The position numbers were made by a program, and so were the translations under genes. Shown piece after piece: positions 1 to 8,792 of a stretch of 46,016 nt of DNA (positions within the stretch are counted from its first letter, which is position 1; every line of letters starts with the position of its first letter). The stretch covers positions 1 to 46,016 of the forward strand of contig JAHBMJ010000929.1 of NCBI GenBank assembly GCA_018398765.1, given 5' to 3'. The DNA comes from Chromera velia (Eukaryota; Sar; Chromeraceae). The notes beneath the pieces are model-generated. The model worked only from the letters and a program-made list of their open reading frames with translations. It had not been told where the DNA came from and did not search any database.

Positions 1-29
1 CCCCCCCCCCCCCCCCCCCCCCCCCCCCC
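1..29. repeat. Poly-C tract at the window edge
   Basis: The window opens with an uninterrupted run of about 29 C. Two later assembly gaps and a single ambiguous base also lie in poly-C runs (before 26969, before 40765, around 31589). The tract is therefore probably the edge of an unassembled poly-C repeat and not a functional element. Confidence 0.8.
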
Positions 30-1560
30 TTATGCCCCTAATGATGAAGCCCAAAGAAATTCAATGCAGGGGGGGCCAACCCAGGCTGTTTTTGCGTCTG
101 ACCAGAAGCATAGATGGACGGCTTCATTGCAAAAAGGCTTTTGGGCTGTTGAGAGGAGAGCAGAGGCGCGATCAGATTGGTGGTTGCATGCATGGGTCAA
201 ACAAACACACAGTTGATCAGATCAATCAATCGATGGATCTCTTCCTCCCCCTCCTTCTTTCCTTTTCTTCCTTCGTTTTCTTTCTTGGGCTTTTATTCTC
301 CCATCCACGGAGCTTCATGTGTTCGTCTTTGTGCCCTTTTGCTCTTTGGCTGGCGGACCCGTTACTGCCTGCCTGTTTATTGATATGATTTCTGCCCGTT
401 TATTTTGAAAACGAATTGAGGGAAGAGGGGAAGAGAGAGCAGGGATGGCATAGCAGAAAGCCTGCGTCTGTCTGTGATGTGATAGGTGTCAACAAAATTA
501 AGGGTGTGAACAAGACAACACATGGTGTGTCTGTGCGCCTATCTGAATGTCTGCCCGGCTGCTGCTTCAAAGCTCCGGTAGCCCACGGAATTGGAAAATG
601 GGAGGAGACATGCAGAGCGGAAGGGAAACTTTTTATGTTTCTCTTTTTCTTCCGGCTACTTCTTTGTCTGTTTGTCTGTTCGGTCTTTTTGTCTGTCTGT
701 TTTTGATGCATGCTGTTTCTTTCTTTTTTGCTTCGATCCTTCTTGAATGATGATGGAGGACGTCAGAGTGAGTGCCCCGGTGTTGGAGAAGTGAAGTGGA
801 AGCTGAGCTAGGCTGTGTGTAAGCAGCCCATACAGAGATGATCCAAAGTCCTGTCTCCATTGCCTGACGTTGTGGAGAAGGCTTTTGGGGGGGGAGGGGG
901 GGGCTCCCATTTCTTCTTTGCGTTTTTTTTTTCTTCGTCTTTTTGTACGTCTGTCTCTTTTGTTTTGTTTTTGCCTTTGGTATTGGTGGATGGTGATGGG
1001 GTGTAAGAAGTGCTGTGTTCTTTTTTTCTTTCTTTCTTTCTTTCTTTCTTTCTTTCCTTCCTTCCTTCTTTCCTTCTTTCTCTGTGTTCCTTCCAGTCCC
1101 TCTCCCTTTTGAAGTTCTCGGAATGGAAAATTCGGCTTTCCTGCACACTTCCAAACTGAATGAACGTGCGGAAGAATCAGATGCAGCAGGAAATTAAACT
1201 TTCTGGGGAAAGATAAGGATGAGGGTGTGTGTGTTCTTCTCCCGTCGTCTTGTTTGCTTGCTCAGAAGAAAACAAATTTCTTTTTTCTTCTTAATTATTA
1301 CAACAACATCAAGTGAGATCGAGACTGCACGCGTTTCCTAGCTTCCTCGGGGGGGGAATTGTGTGAGTGAATGGCTAGTTCGATAGGGCTAGTTGGGTGG
1401 GGGAGTGAGGGAGTGCATAAATGAAAGAATGAATAAGTGAGTGAGAGAATCCGCTTGCATAACGCCCAAATCCTAGCCCAAAACCAAAGACCTAGCCAAA
1501 GGCCCAAAGCCGTACATTTTCCGTGCGAGCAGGGAGCTTGGTGTTTTGGTCAAAGCTGTG
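30..1560. other. Microsatellite-rich stretch, no supported gene
   Basis: Pyrimidine-rich on the plus strand, with a TTTC/TTCC array at about 1021-1082 and CTGTCTGT runs near 665-705. All ORFs here are low-complexity readings of these repeats. A patch at 745-880 has coding-like base composition on the minus strand, but neither a clear donor/acceptor pair nor homology could be seen. The texture matches the IFT52 introns, so this could be intron or UTR of a gene lying to the left. Confidence 0.5.
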
Positions 1561-1889
1561 TTTTGAACCGCGCTGCATGGAACACACATATTTGTTAGTT
1601 ATAGACGGACGAGTCTGGACGGTCCGCACAGATCATTTGTAATGTCGTCATGCGAGCCAGTGAGTCCTCAACGATTTGATTAACTTAGAGTTGATTGAAT
1701 CTAGGATTGCATGATTCGTTCTGCATTAGTCACTATAGGTAGCACTAGGCTTTAATTAATTCTCTTTCCGCTATATGTACTAATTGTGTAGTTCTGTGAA
1801 CATATCATTACATATGTTTAGATATAGACATATATGAACATTATGAAGCAATATGTGAAGGTGTTATCACCGCCAACTAGAGTTATTAA

Positions 1890-2396
1890 ATATCATTAGT
1901 ATCGTGTGTCGACACTTTCAATTACTAAAGTGTCGACACTGACACTTATAGCGACACTTTTAAACAAAGACAACATTTTTGCTAGTATGCAATACGTTTT
2001 GTTAACTTTTGTGTACAGACCGTCCCCAACTGTGTATGTGGCTCCTTAAAAACTCGCAAAAAACTATTCCAAATCGCGTCAATTGAATCAATTTTATTTA
2101 TAAAACGTTTTACCAGTTTCAATTTTTGCTTAGCATGTTTAAAAATCAATGAATGGTTATAATTTGAAGGTTTAGGTGGCACTGTGGCAGGAGGTTTGAC
2201 TTATATTGACTTAGCTGCAGTCTTAGCAAACTTTTTGCCTCATTACTAGCCTCATTATTACCTCAAAAGTTCAATCATAAGGTGATAACAAATAAAAAAA
2301 TATAAGTGTCGACACTGTACTAAAACATAAAGGTTATTCACACTTAGTGTTATTCCAAGCTAAAGTGTCGACACTGACATTTGTCGTCTATGATAT
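1890..2396. mobile_element. TTAA-flanked inverted-repeat element (MITE-like)
   Basis: A 507-bp AT-rich segment begins ATATCAT and ends ATGATAT, and each end is flanked by TTAA (1886-1889 and 2397-2400). Just inside both ends lie two copies of the palindrome GTGTCGACAC, four in all (1906-1915, 1930-1939, 2306-2315, 2365-2374), in mirrored spacing. No coding sequence is convincing. TTAA is the target of piggyBac-type transposases, so a non-autonomous relative is possible. The TIR does not start with the usual CCC and AT-rich matches are cheap, so the assignment is tentative. The right TTAA ends one base before the target duplication of the LTR element at 2402. Confidence 0.5.
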
Positions 2397-2406
2397 TTAA
2401 CAACTC

Positions 2407-2665
2407 CCTAACGTTGTGTGGTGCCTCAACTAAGACGTAGCTTAGAGACACACACTTATAAGGTCTGTTATACAAGGCGTTCTGCTTCTAGAGACTGTTA
2501 TTGACATACGAAAGCTTGACTTACGATTGACTGCATGCATGCACATGACCTAATTGCAATTCCCTTAATTACATATACGAGGTCGCTCGAAATGCGCGCA
2601 CTTCATACAATCCTGACATACGATTTGTGTGCCGTGGCGCGGATTAAAGGCCTCGCCACGTTACG
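2407..2665 (-). repeat. 3' LTR of the small retroelement
   Basis: 259 bp. On the minus strand it begins CGTAACGT and ends ACGTTAGG, an imperfect terminal inverted repeat instead of the usual TG...CA. It differs from the other LTR by 17 substitutions, all transitions, and two indels (1 and 4 bp). Confidence 0.85.
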
Positions 2666-2680
2666 TGCCACCTCTCCCTT
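2666..2680 (-). other. Candidate polypurine tract
   Basis: On the minus strand this reads AAGGGAGAGGTGGCA and directly abuts the 3' LTR, the expected place for the plus-strand primer of an LTR element. Confidence 0.5.
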
Positions 2681-3134
2681 GAAGCCACGTCCATGCTGGC
2701 TATGTAAGTTCTTCAAATCATTGCTTTTGAACCGAAAGAGCGTGCAACCGGGTCCAGAGAAAACGCAAAACAAACGATTTTCTCATGCACTCACTTGATC
2801 CATCATCATCACTTCTTTTACTCTCTCTTCTCTTCTTTATTCTTCTCTTGAAGTTCCCCTTTCTTTCTTTTTCTTTTTTTTTCTTTTTTTTTGCACTTCA
2901 TCAAATCTATACAAATCCCTCCAACTCCTTTGACCTTCACGCACACTCCCTTCATCGTAGGCTTCACGCAGGCACTTCACCGTACACCCAGTGTACATGC
3001 CCCCTCCCTTTTCAAGGCTACGTCCACGCTCGGTCAGAGAGAGTGTGATGTGCACGAGAACAACAACAGAGAAAAAAAATCAGACACAGAAGGGGCGAAA
3101 AACATACATCGGTTTAGTAAAATTGTCCTTCCAT

Positions 3135-3755
3135 TCACGGAGTCCACTGGATGCCATAATACTGCATCTCCGACTCGGTTGGCCCCACAACCACCCCCGG
3201 CTCTTTCCCATCTGTTTGATCCAAGTCTCCGTTAGCTTGGTGCTGCTGCTCTGATGGAGGTTGTGGACTGATAAAAGACTGCGCTGAAGTGCGGGCGGTC
3301 CGTACGCTCCTCATCTGCCGCACTGCAGGTCTCACTTTTGGTACACACGGCATCACACCCCCTCCATTCCCATACGTCTCCCTGTAAAATGTCTCCCCTG
3401 TCTGCCCACACCCACGACGTGCCAAAAATGCATGCCAGTCTACAGTGCCAATTCCCTGAACATTCGGAATCAAGTCTTCCCTTCCTAACTGAAAACGAAA
3501 AGACATATCCTCCCAATACTCATGCTGGAGTGGGTCGCGCGGTGGGATAGTCACTGGCGTCTTTGGCTTTTCATGAGCTGCCCGCTTCTTCTCTTTTTTC
3601 CTGTCCTTCGCCTCCCTTCTCTCTTGCTGACGCCTGGCCTGACGAGACAGTATCAAACCATCAGACGAGACTGCAGGTTCCTCCACTCCTTCACTGATTG
3701 AAGGCAGAGGAGACCAAGGGCTGTCCGTCTCCTTCTTTCGCCTCACAGCCAACAT
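3135..3755 (-). CDS. Hypothetical protein of the small LTR element
   Basis: A 206-residue ORF lies inside the element on the same strand as its inferred primer site. The N-terminal third is strongly basic and charged (RRQQERREAK, KKEKKRAAHE). A middle block with aromatic residues follows (about 80-130, including GIGTVDWHAF), and the tail is Gln/Pro/Ser-rich. No zinc knuckle, protease or RT motif is present. The same frame is open upstream to an ATG at 3980, only 24 nt from the 5' LTR, broken by one TAG at 3774-3776. The original product may thus have been about 281 residues, or translation may start at 3755. It could be a divergent Gag or a captured host sequence; I do not recognise the family. 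Confidence 0.55.
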   Translation of the reverse strand: MLAVRRKKETDSPWSPLPSISEGVEEPAVSSDGLILSRQARRQQERREAKDRKKEKKRAAHEKPKTPVTIPPRDPLQHEYWEDMSFRFQLGREDLIPNVQGIGTVDWHAFLARRGCGQTGETFYRETYGNGGGVMPCVPKVRPAVRQMRSVRTARTSAQSFISPQPPSEQQHQANGDLDQTDGKEPGVVVGPTESEMQYYGIQWTP

Positions 3756-3984
3756 CTCCCTTTCGTGCTTTTCCTACCTCCTTCTCCCCTTTTTCTCCTG
3801 GCGCTTTTGTTTCTGTCTCTCTGCTTTCTCTAGATTTCCACCGTCAAAGTTATTTCCCTGCCTACCTGTTTCCAAACAGTTGTGTTGCAAAGACGTACTG
3901 TGCGGTTTCTGGCTGTGAATTTCCTCTCTCCACTCCCAACTTCCAACTCCATACAACGACTCAAACAGGTCCTTTCCCACACCT

Positions 3985-4004
3985 CCTTCTTCCTTCCTCT
4001 ACCA
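3985..4004 (-). other. Candidate primer-binding site
   Basis: Immediately internal to the 5' LTR, the minus strand starts TGGTAGAGG. TGG is the complement of the CCA end of a tRNA. The rest is purine-rich and I could not assign a tRNA. Confidence 0.4.
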
Positions 4005-4266
4005 CCTAACGTTGTGTGGTACCTCAGCTAAGACGTAGCTTGGAGACACACACTTATAAGGTTTGTCATACAAGGGTTCTGCTTCTAGAGACTGTTATTG
4101 ACATACGAAAGCTTGACTCACGATTGACTGCATGCATGCGCATAACCTAATTGCAATTCCCTTAATTGCATGTACGAGGTCGCTCAGAATGCGCGCACTT
4201 CATACAATCCTGACATATGATTTGCGTGCCGTGGTGCGGATTGAAGGCCGGCCTCACCACGTTACG
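4005..4266 (-). repeat. 5' LTR of the small retroelement
   Basis: 262 bp, 93% identical to 2407-2665 over aligned bases. Outer boundary ACGTTACG is followed by the target duplication AACTC at 4267-4271. Confidence 0.85.
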
Positions 4267-4271
4267 AACTC

Positions 4272-5068
4272 TACCGCTAACAAGGCGTAAAACTAGGCGT
4301 AAAATATTATTCTAGATATTATTTCAAATCCTCTGGCAAGCTAGGGCTCGTACGGAGTCCTACCCCTGTTTTTCTACACTACTCTACACAAGTTTAGACA
4401 CAAGTGCAGTGAAAAAAACGTATGACAATCAATCTCCTTATGAGCAAGCCAGTTCTATTTTTTTTTTTTTAAATAATGTGTTTATTGTTACATTGAAATA
4501 CATTCTATGCATGTCGCAGCATTGTCGCTCTTCTCAGTTTTGAATATCATCGATCTGCTTTCTTTGTGTGGGCGATAGTTGATGATTGAGGTTTTTGTTA
4601 TATTGCGATAGTGGGTGATAAAGACGTCCTGGCTAGTCCTGGCAAGTTCTTGCATGCTAGACAGTTCCTGGGCTCCCCTGCATGGGCTCCCCCAGCCAGG
4701 ACCGGGGACCGCGGCCCCGCTGCACGCCGGCGTAAACTCTGCGCGCGGGCCCGGCGCCTTCATGCATGCATTCGTGCCTGATGATATGTGACTCGTCCGT
4801 CTACGAACTAAAAAACTCTCCCTTCCGAGAAGGGGCTGCTTATATAGAGGCAAGAAGCGGCAGACAGTGTCTGCACCCATCTTCTGTACAGCTGCAGCTG
4901 AGTCAACACTGGAGTCGCACTCATGGTCAGCTTGTTGCTCCGCTGTGCTTCGAGTCCTTTTTTGTCGGCACGTTCTAATTCGTAGCTCAAACAGGCCGAC
5001 AGATGACTTGATTTTTCAGGTGACAGGAATCAAAAGTGCACGGCCGACACTGAAACAGACAACGCAGC
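4272..5068. other. Intergenic region upstream of the dioxygenase gene
   Basis: AT-rich to about 4600, then GC-rich (about 4670-4770). ORFs here lack recognisable domains. The last 200 bases probably hold the 5' UTR and promoter of the gene at 5069. Confidence 0.4.
4839..4847 (+). promoter_or_regulatory. TATA-like box
   Basis: The string CTTATATAG lies about 220 bp upstream of the dioxygenase ATG, just after the GC-rich patch. It is the only TATA-like site in the proximal upstream region. Whether it is used is unknown. Confidence 0.22.
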
Positions 5069-6406
5069 ATGGGGCGGTGGTTGCTGCTTGGGAGTCTTGC
5101 TGCTCTTGTGGGCATACTTGTGGGGGCAGCGAAGTTGTCCGCAGGGTCATTCAGTCTGGTCGGGCTGATGACTATTTCCGTGGCAGTGATTGCCGTCTCC
5201 GTCTCCGCCTCCCGTCTCACCATGCGGAGAGACGGCCCCCGCGGCCTCCTGGCGCAGTCCTTCCACTACTTCAGTCGGCCCAGCACGGGCACACTCGACA
5301 GGAAGGCGATCGAAGCCTTGCAGAAGTCAGAGTCTGCCTGGAAGGGGGAGGCGCTGGAGAGAAACACAAACAGGTGGTGCCGCGTCCTCTCTGAAGAGGA
5401 GGTCAGAGACGCGATTGCGGCAGTGACGCACGCAGAGACAGCCCTGCTGCGTGGCGGGGCGAGTTTGTCCTCTCTCCGGTTGGCTGATTTTCCCCTGAAC
5501 GCCCTTGCGAAGGTCGTGCAGGAGTGTAAGAGAGAGTTAAAGGGCGTGAGGGGGTTGGGGTTCATTCTCTTGAGGGGCCTCCCTCTCGACCGGTGGTCAG
5601 AGAGCCAGGCCGAGCTTTTCTTCTGGGGCCTCGGGATGCATTTGGGGGTGCCTGGGGCACAGAACAACAACGGTGACCTGCTGGGTCATGTGATTGACTT
5701 GGGGGGGGACCCTGACAAAGACCGTCAGTTCAAAACGAACGTGAAGATTGACCTTCACTGCGATGCTGCTGACGTCGTTGGTCTTCTTTGTCTCCATCCG
5801 TCTCGCAAGGGAACGGGGCTCTCTTCTCTGGTGTCCTCCGTCTCTGTGTTGTGCAAACTGTGGGAGGAACAGGGGGACTCCGAGACTGTGTCTGTATTGC
5901 AGCAGTCTCGTTTTCATTTGGACACTCGGGGATCTGGGGGCATTAATTTCTTTACACTCCCTGTGGTTGCATACAGCCACACGGGGGAGGTGAAGACATT
6001 TTGGCATTCTGAGTATTTCCGTTCATGGGTTCAGTATCCAGATGCACCTAGGCAGAAAGACTCAGCCGCCGTGGCAGCACTGGACGCGTGGGACGAGATC
6101 GCAGAGAGGCCGGGGTTCCAGTTGCACATGGAACTGCAAAGGGGGGACATTCAGTTGGTAAACAACCATGTGGTGGTGCACGCGAGGACTGCGTATGACG
6201 ACACGGGCATGGAGCACAAGCGGCACCTTTTGAGACTCTGGCTGTCTCTGGATGAAGAAGCGGGGGCAGAGAGAGCGTCTGTACGCAATAGAGTGAGCAG
6301 GTTTCTCAGCACATTGCGACTCTTGACGTCGTTTGTGCGGGGGAAAATTCGGCGTCGGTTGCTACGAAAAGCTGAAAGCAGAAAAGGATGTGAGGAATAC
6401 GGTTAG
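5069..6406 (+). CDS. TauD/TfdA-like Fe(II)/2-oxoglutarate dioxygenase, membrane-anchored
   Basis: 445 residues in one exon. The start is fixed by an in-frame TGA 18 nt upstream (5051-5053) and a good context (A at -3, G at +4). Residues 1-50 are hydrophobic (WLLLGSLAALVGILVG, then LVGLMTISVAVIAVSV), giving a signal anchor or two membrane helices. The catalytic part follows: GFILLRGLPL (about 164-173), an iron-binding HxD at H230/D232 (IDLHCDA), the distal His at H371 in VVVHARTAYDD, and the 2-oxoglutarate-binding Arg in RHLLRLWLS (R385 or R389). This order is that of the clavaminate synthase-like TauD superfamily, which couples oxidation of a substrate to decarboxylation of 2-oxoglutarate. 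The substrate cannot be told; the residues alone do not justify calling it taurine dioxygenase. The C-terminus is basic. The gene lacks introns, unlike IFT52, which would fit retroposition or transfer. Confidence 0.85.
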   Translation: MGRWLLLGSLAALVGILVGAAKLSAGSFSLVGLMTISVAVIAVSVSASRLTMRRDGPRGLLAQSFHYFSRPSTGTLDRKAIEALQKSESAWKGEALERNTNRWCRVLSEEEVRDAIAAVTHAETALLRGGASLSSLRLADFPLNALAKVVQECKRELKGVRGLGFILLRGLPLDRWSESQAELFFWGLGMHLGVPGAQNNNGDLLGHVIDLGGDPDKDRQFKTNVKIDLHCDAADVVGLLCLHPSRKGTGLSSLVSSVSVLCKLWEEQGDSETVSVLQQSRFHLDTRGSGGINFFTLPVVAYSHTGEVKTFWHSEYFRSWVQYPDAPRQKDSAAVAALDAWDEIAERPGFQLHMELQRGDIQLVNNHVVVHARTAYDDTGMEHKRHLLRLWLSLDEEAGAERASVRNRVSRFLSTLRLLTSFVRGKIRRRLLRKAESRKGCEEYG

Positions 6407-7802
6407 CTGTAAATGAGTTTGCTTTGGCTCGATCAGGCTCCTTCACCCTCATGAAATCCTCTCATGCATGGATGAAAGACTTAATGAACGTGAAATAATC
6501 TAGATGTGATCTATTATGATCTGTAAAGTTTTAAATTAGGGCCTCATCATCACATGCTATCGTTATCGGTCCATGCAACGCGTAATGCGTTATGCGTTAA
6601 CTAGGTTCACTAGAGCGTTCAGCGCTGATCATACGGCAGCGTAGGCCCTGCACTAGCTAAAAAAAAAGAGATAAAAAAAATTTTTCCTAGTTTTTATATT
6701 TTTTTAATTTAATTATTTATCTACCAAACAACAGTTAACAACAGTTGTTTTTCACTGTTATATCCCTATATGTTAACTCCTTATAAATCCTTTATATATT
6801 TTGTTGGTGCAACAATGGTGCCGCATGTAGTGCCGCAAAAGAAGTGACGGTATGGTAGCCTTGATAGCTCAACGCCGTCAAAGCCTTGACTTTGTCACTT
6901 TGATTAAGTTTGATAGTTTATGGTTTTTGAAAGTGACTAGCCTGATGAGGTTGCACAGGGTATGTCAAAATCAGAAATAGAGATAAACAGGAGTCGGCGC
7001 GTTGTTTTCGCTAGCGTTTTTATTTTTAACTTCTTCCCAGTACTTCCCAGGCTACAAATTATAAAGAAATACAAAAAAGGACGATAGATCATAGATAACT
7101 AACACCCAGAGAGAGAAGAAACTCTTTAAGAGAGAGAAAAAGATCATCCAGAATTGTTCAGACCTTTGCCACTGATGACATGAGATGGCCGCGTATATAT
7201 ATCATGTAGGGTACGCATAGGTATACGTCTTTGCCGGCCGTGGGGCCGTCACTGGGCCACAGGTCCACCCGGCGCCCACAGTAAAGACACGACTCTACCG
7301 GGTCGCATGCAATGCATGTTCGAGGTGCATGCATGATCTCCACAATCTCCCCAACTTCGTACTCAAGTCGAAAATTAACCTATGCAGCCTGAGCTGACAA
7401 CTTACCAATAATTGCATGTATTCTAGTAATTACCCATATATGCTCTGTGGTGTTCTGTGACTTTGAAGAACAAACGCTCCATTATACTATTATATTATTA
7501 TTTTTTATTCTAATTTATTTTTCTTTTGTCTAGTCTTTTGTGGTGTTTCTTAATTCCGCTCGATCCTCTTATGTATTATGCTATAAATAACAGCTAATGT
7601 TATTGTTATAATGTATGTAATACAATTCTTTATTACGAGTCTTTAATTTACGTGTTGTCTGGCATATTTTTTTTTATTTTAATTCACTTGGATTCACCAT
7701 TGTGCATTTGCAAATTCATTGATTATTAATAGCAAGCCTTGGATACTCTTGCAATATTTACGGTGAAGATGAATTAATTAATGAATCACGTTGACTGTCA
7801 AC
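6407..7802. other. AT-rich intergenic region without a gene
   Basis: Very AT-rich with poly-A/poly-T runs and short inverted motifs, for example around 6724-6760. The only ORF over 60 codons (7158-7343, minus) has no recognisable features. The stretch separates the 3' ends of the convergent dioxygenase and IFT52 genes, so their terminators must lie here, but no clear polyadenylation signal could be picked. Confidence 0.5.
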
Positions 7803-8297
7803 TCAGTTTGATGGTGCCAACCCGCTCCTGAGCGTCTCTGCGGCGTCTCCATCGTCGTCCCCCAAATTTTTGCCCCCCCTGTGGATGGGGCTGACCCCTC
7901 CCGTGCTGGCGAGACCCTCCCTGAGTACGGCCTCGTGGGTCTTCTGGGGCGACTGCTCGTCCAGGTCGGACGGCCTGATCGTGGCGCCCTCCAAGACCCC
8001 GTCCTGGTTCAGTTTCTTGAACTTCACCTGCACCCTCGGAGGGGAGGGGAGGGGATCGAGGAGAGGAGGGAGGATAGCGAAACAAGCGGGGGGAAGGAGG
8101 AGAAAACATCATTCACGTGCATGCCACACATGCACAAACCGCCCCCCGACCCAGCCTATGAACAAGAAAAGAAGGGAAGAAACAAAGCAACAAGGAAGAC
8201 GAGAAAGGAAGAAAGTCAGAACCGTCCATCGGCCGATTGAATAAATGGACAAATAAACGGGCCCAGTTGCATTCGCTCTCTGCTGTCACTCAGTTTC

Positions 8298-8330
<33 letters not shown>

Positions 8331-8761
8331 CGGGTGCCGCTGCCGCGTGTCTAAGTTGATAGGTGCATCCGAGAAGCACAGAGAGGAAAGGAAAGGACAC
8401 CCATCCCTTCGAAGCAAGAGACGCAATTAAAGAAACGGAAAGTGGCATCTCCTTTCACCCCCCTCATCTTTTCCTATCTTCCGAGCTTTCACAAAGAAAG
8501 AAGAAAAACACTGTTCTCCTAGCAGCCCAAAAGAAATAGAGTTGCGTGCGTCCTCTGGACCCCGGTGAAGCTTTCAGAAAATGCGTAAAAAGCATACAGA
8601 GACAGAAAAAAAAGGAAGAGAGCGAGAAAGAAAGAAAGAAAGGAAGGAAGGAAGGAAGAAAGAAAAGTGAAAGATAGAAAAATGAAAGAAAGAAAGAAAG
8701 AAAAGAAAGGAAGGAAGAAAGAAAAGTGAAAGATAGAAAAATGAAAGAAAGAAAGAAAGAT

Positions 8762-8792
<31 letters not shown>

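Larger units (their letters stand above)
2407..4266 (-). mobile_element. Non-autonomous LTR retrotransposon with one ORF
   Basis: Two direct repeats (2407-2665 and 4005-4266) bound a 1.34-kb interior. The pentamer AACTC lies exactly outside both ends (2402-2406 and 4267-4271), and these positions are precisely where the repeat similarity stops, so this is a real 5-bp target duplication. Read on the minus strand, the LTR at 4005-4266 is followed at once by TGGTAGAGG, a primer-binding-site-like start. A purine tract, AAGGGAGAGGTGG, lies just before the other LTR. The interior carries a single recognisable ORF on the same strand. No reverse transcriptase, protease or integrase is visible, so movement must depend on enzymes supplied in trans. 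The organisation resembles plant TR-GAG elements, although the ORF product was not recognised as Gag. Confidence 0.82.

Noticed and set aside
4488-4880. 130-codon minus-strand ORF upstream of the dioxygenase
   Set aside because: No recognisable domain; it overlaps the probable promoter and 5' UTR of the plus-strand gene.
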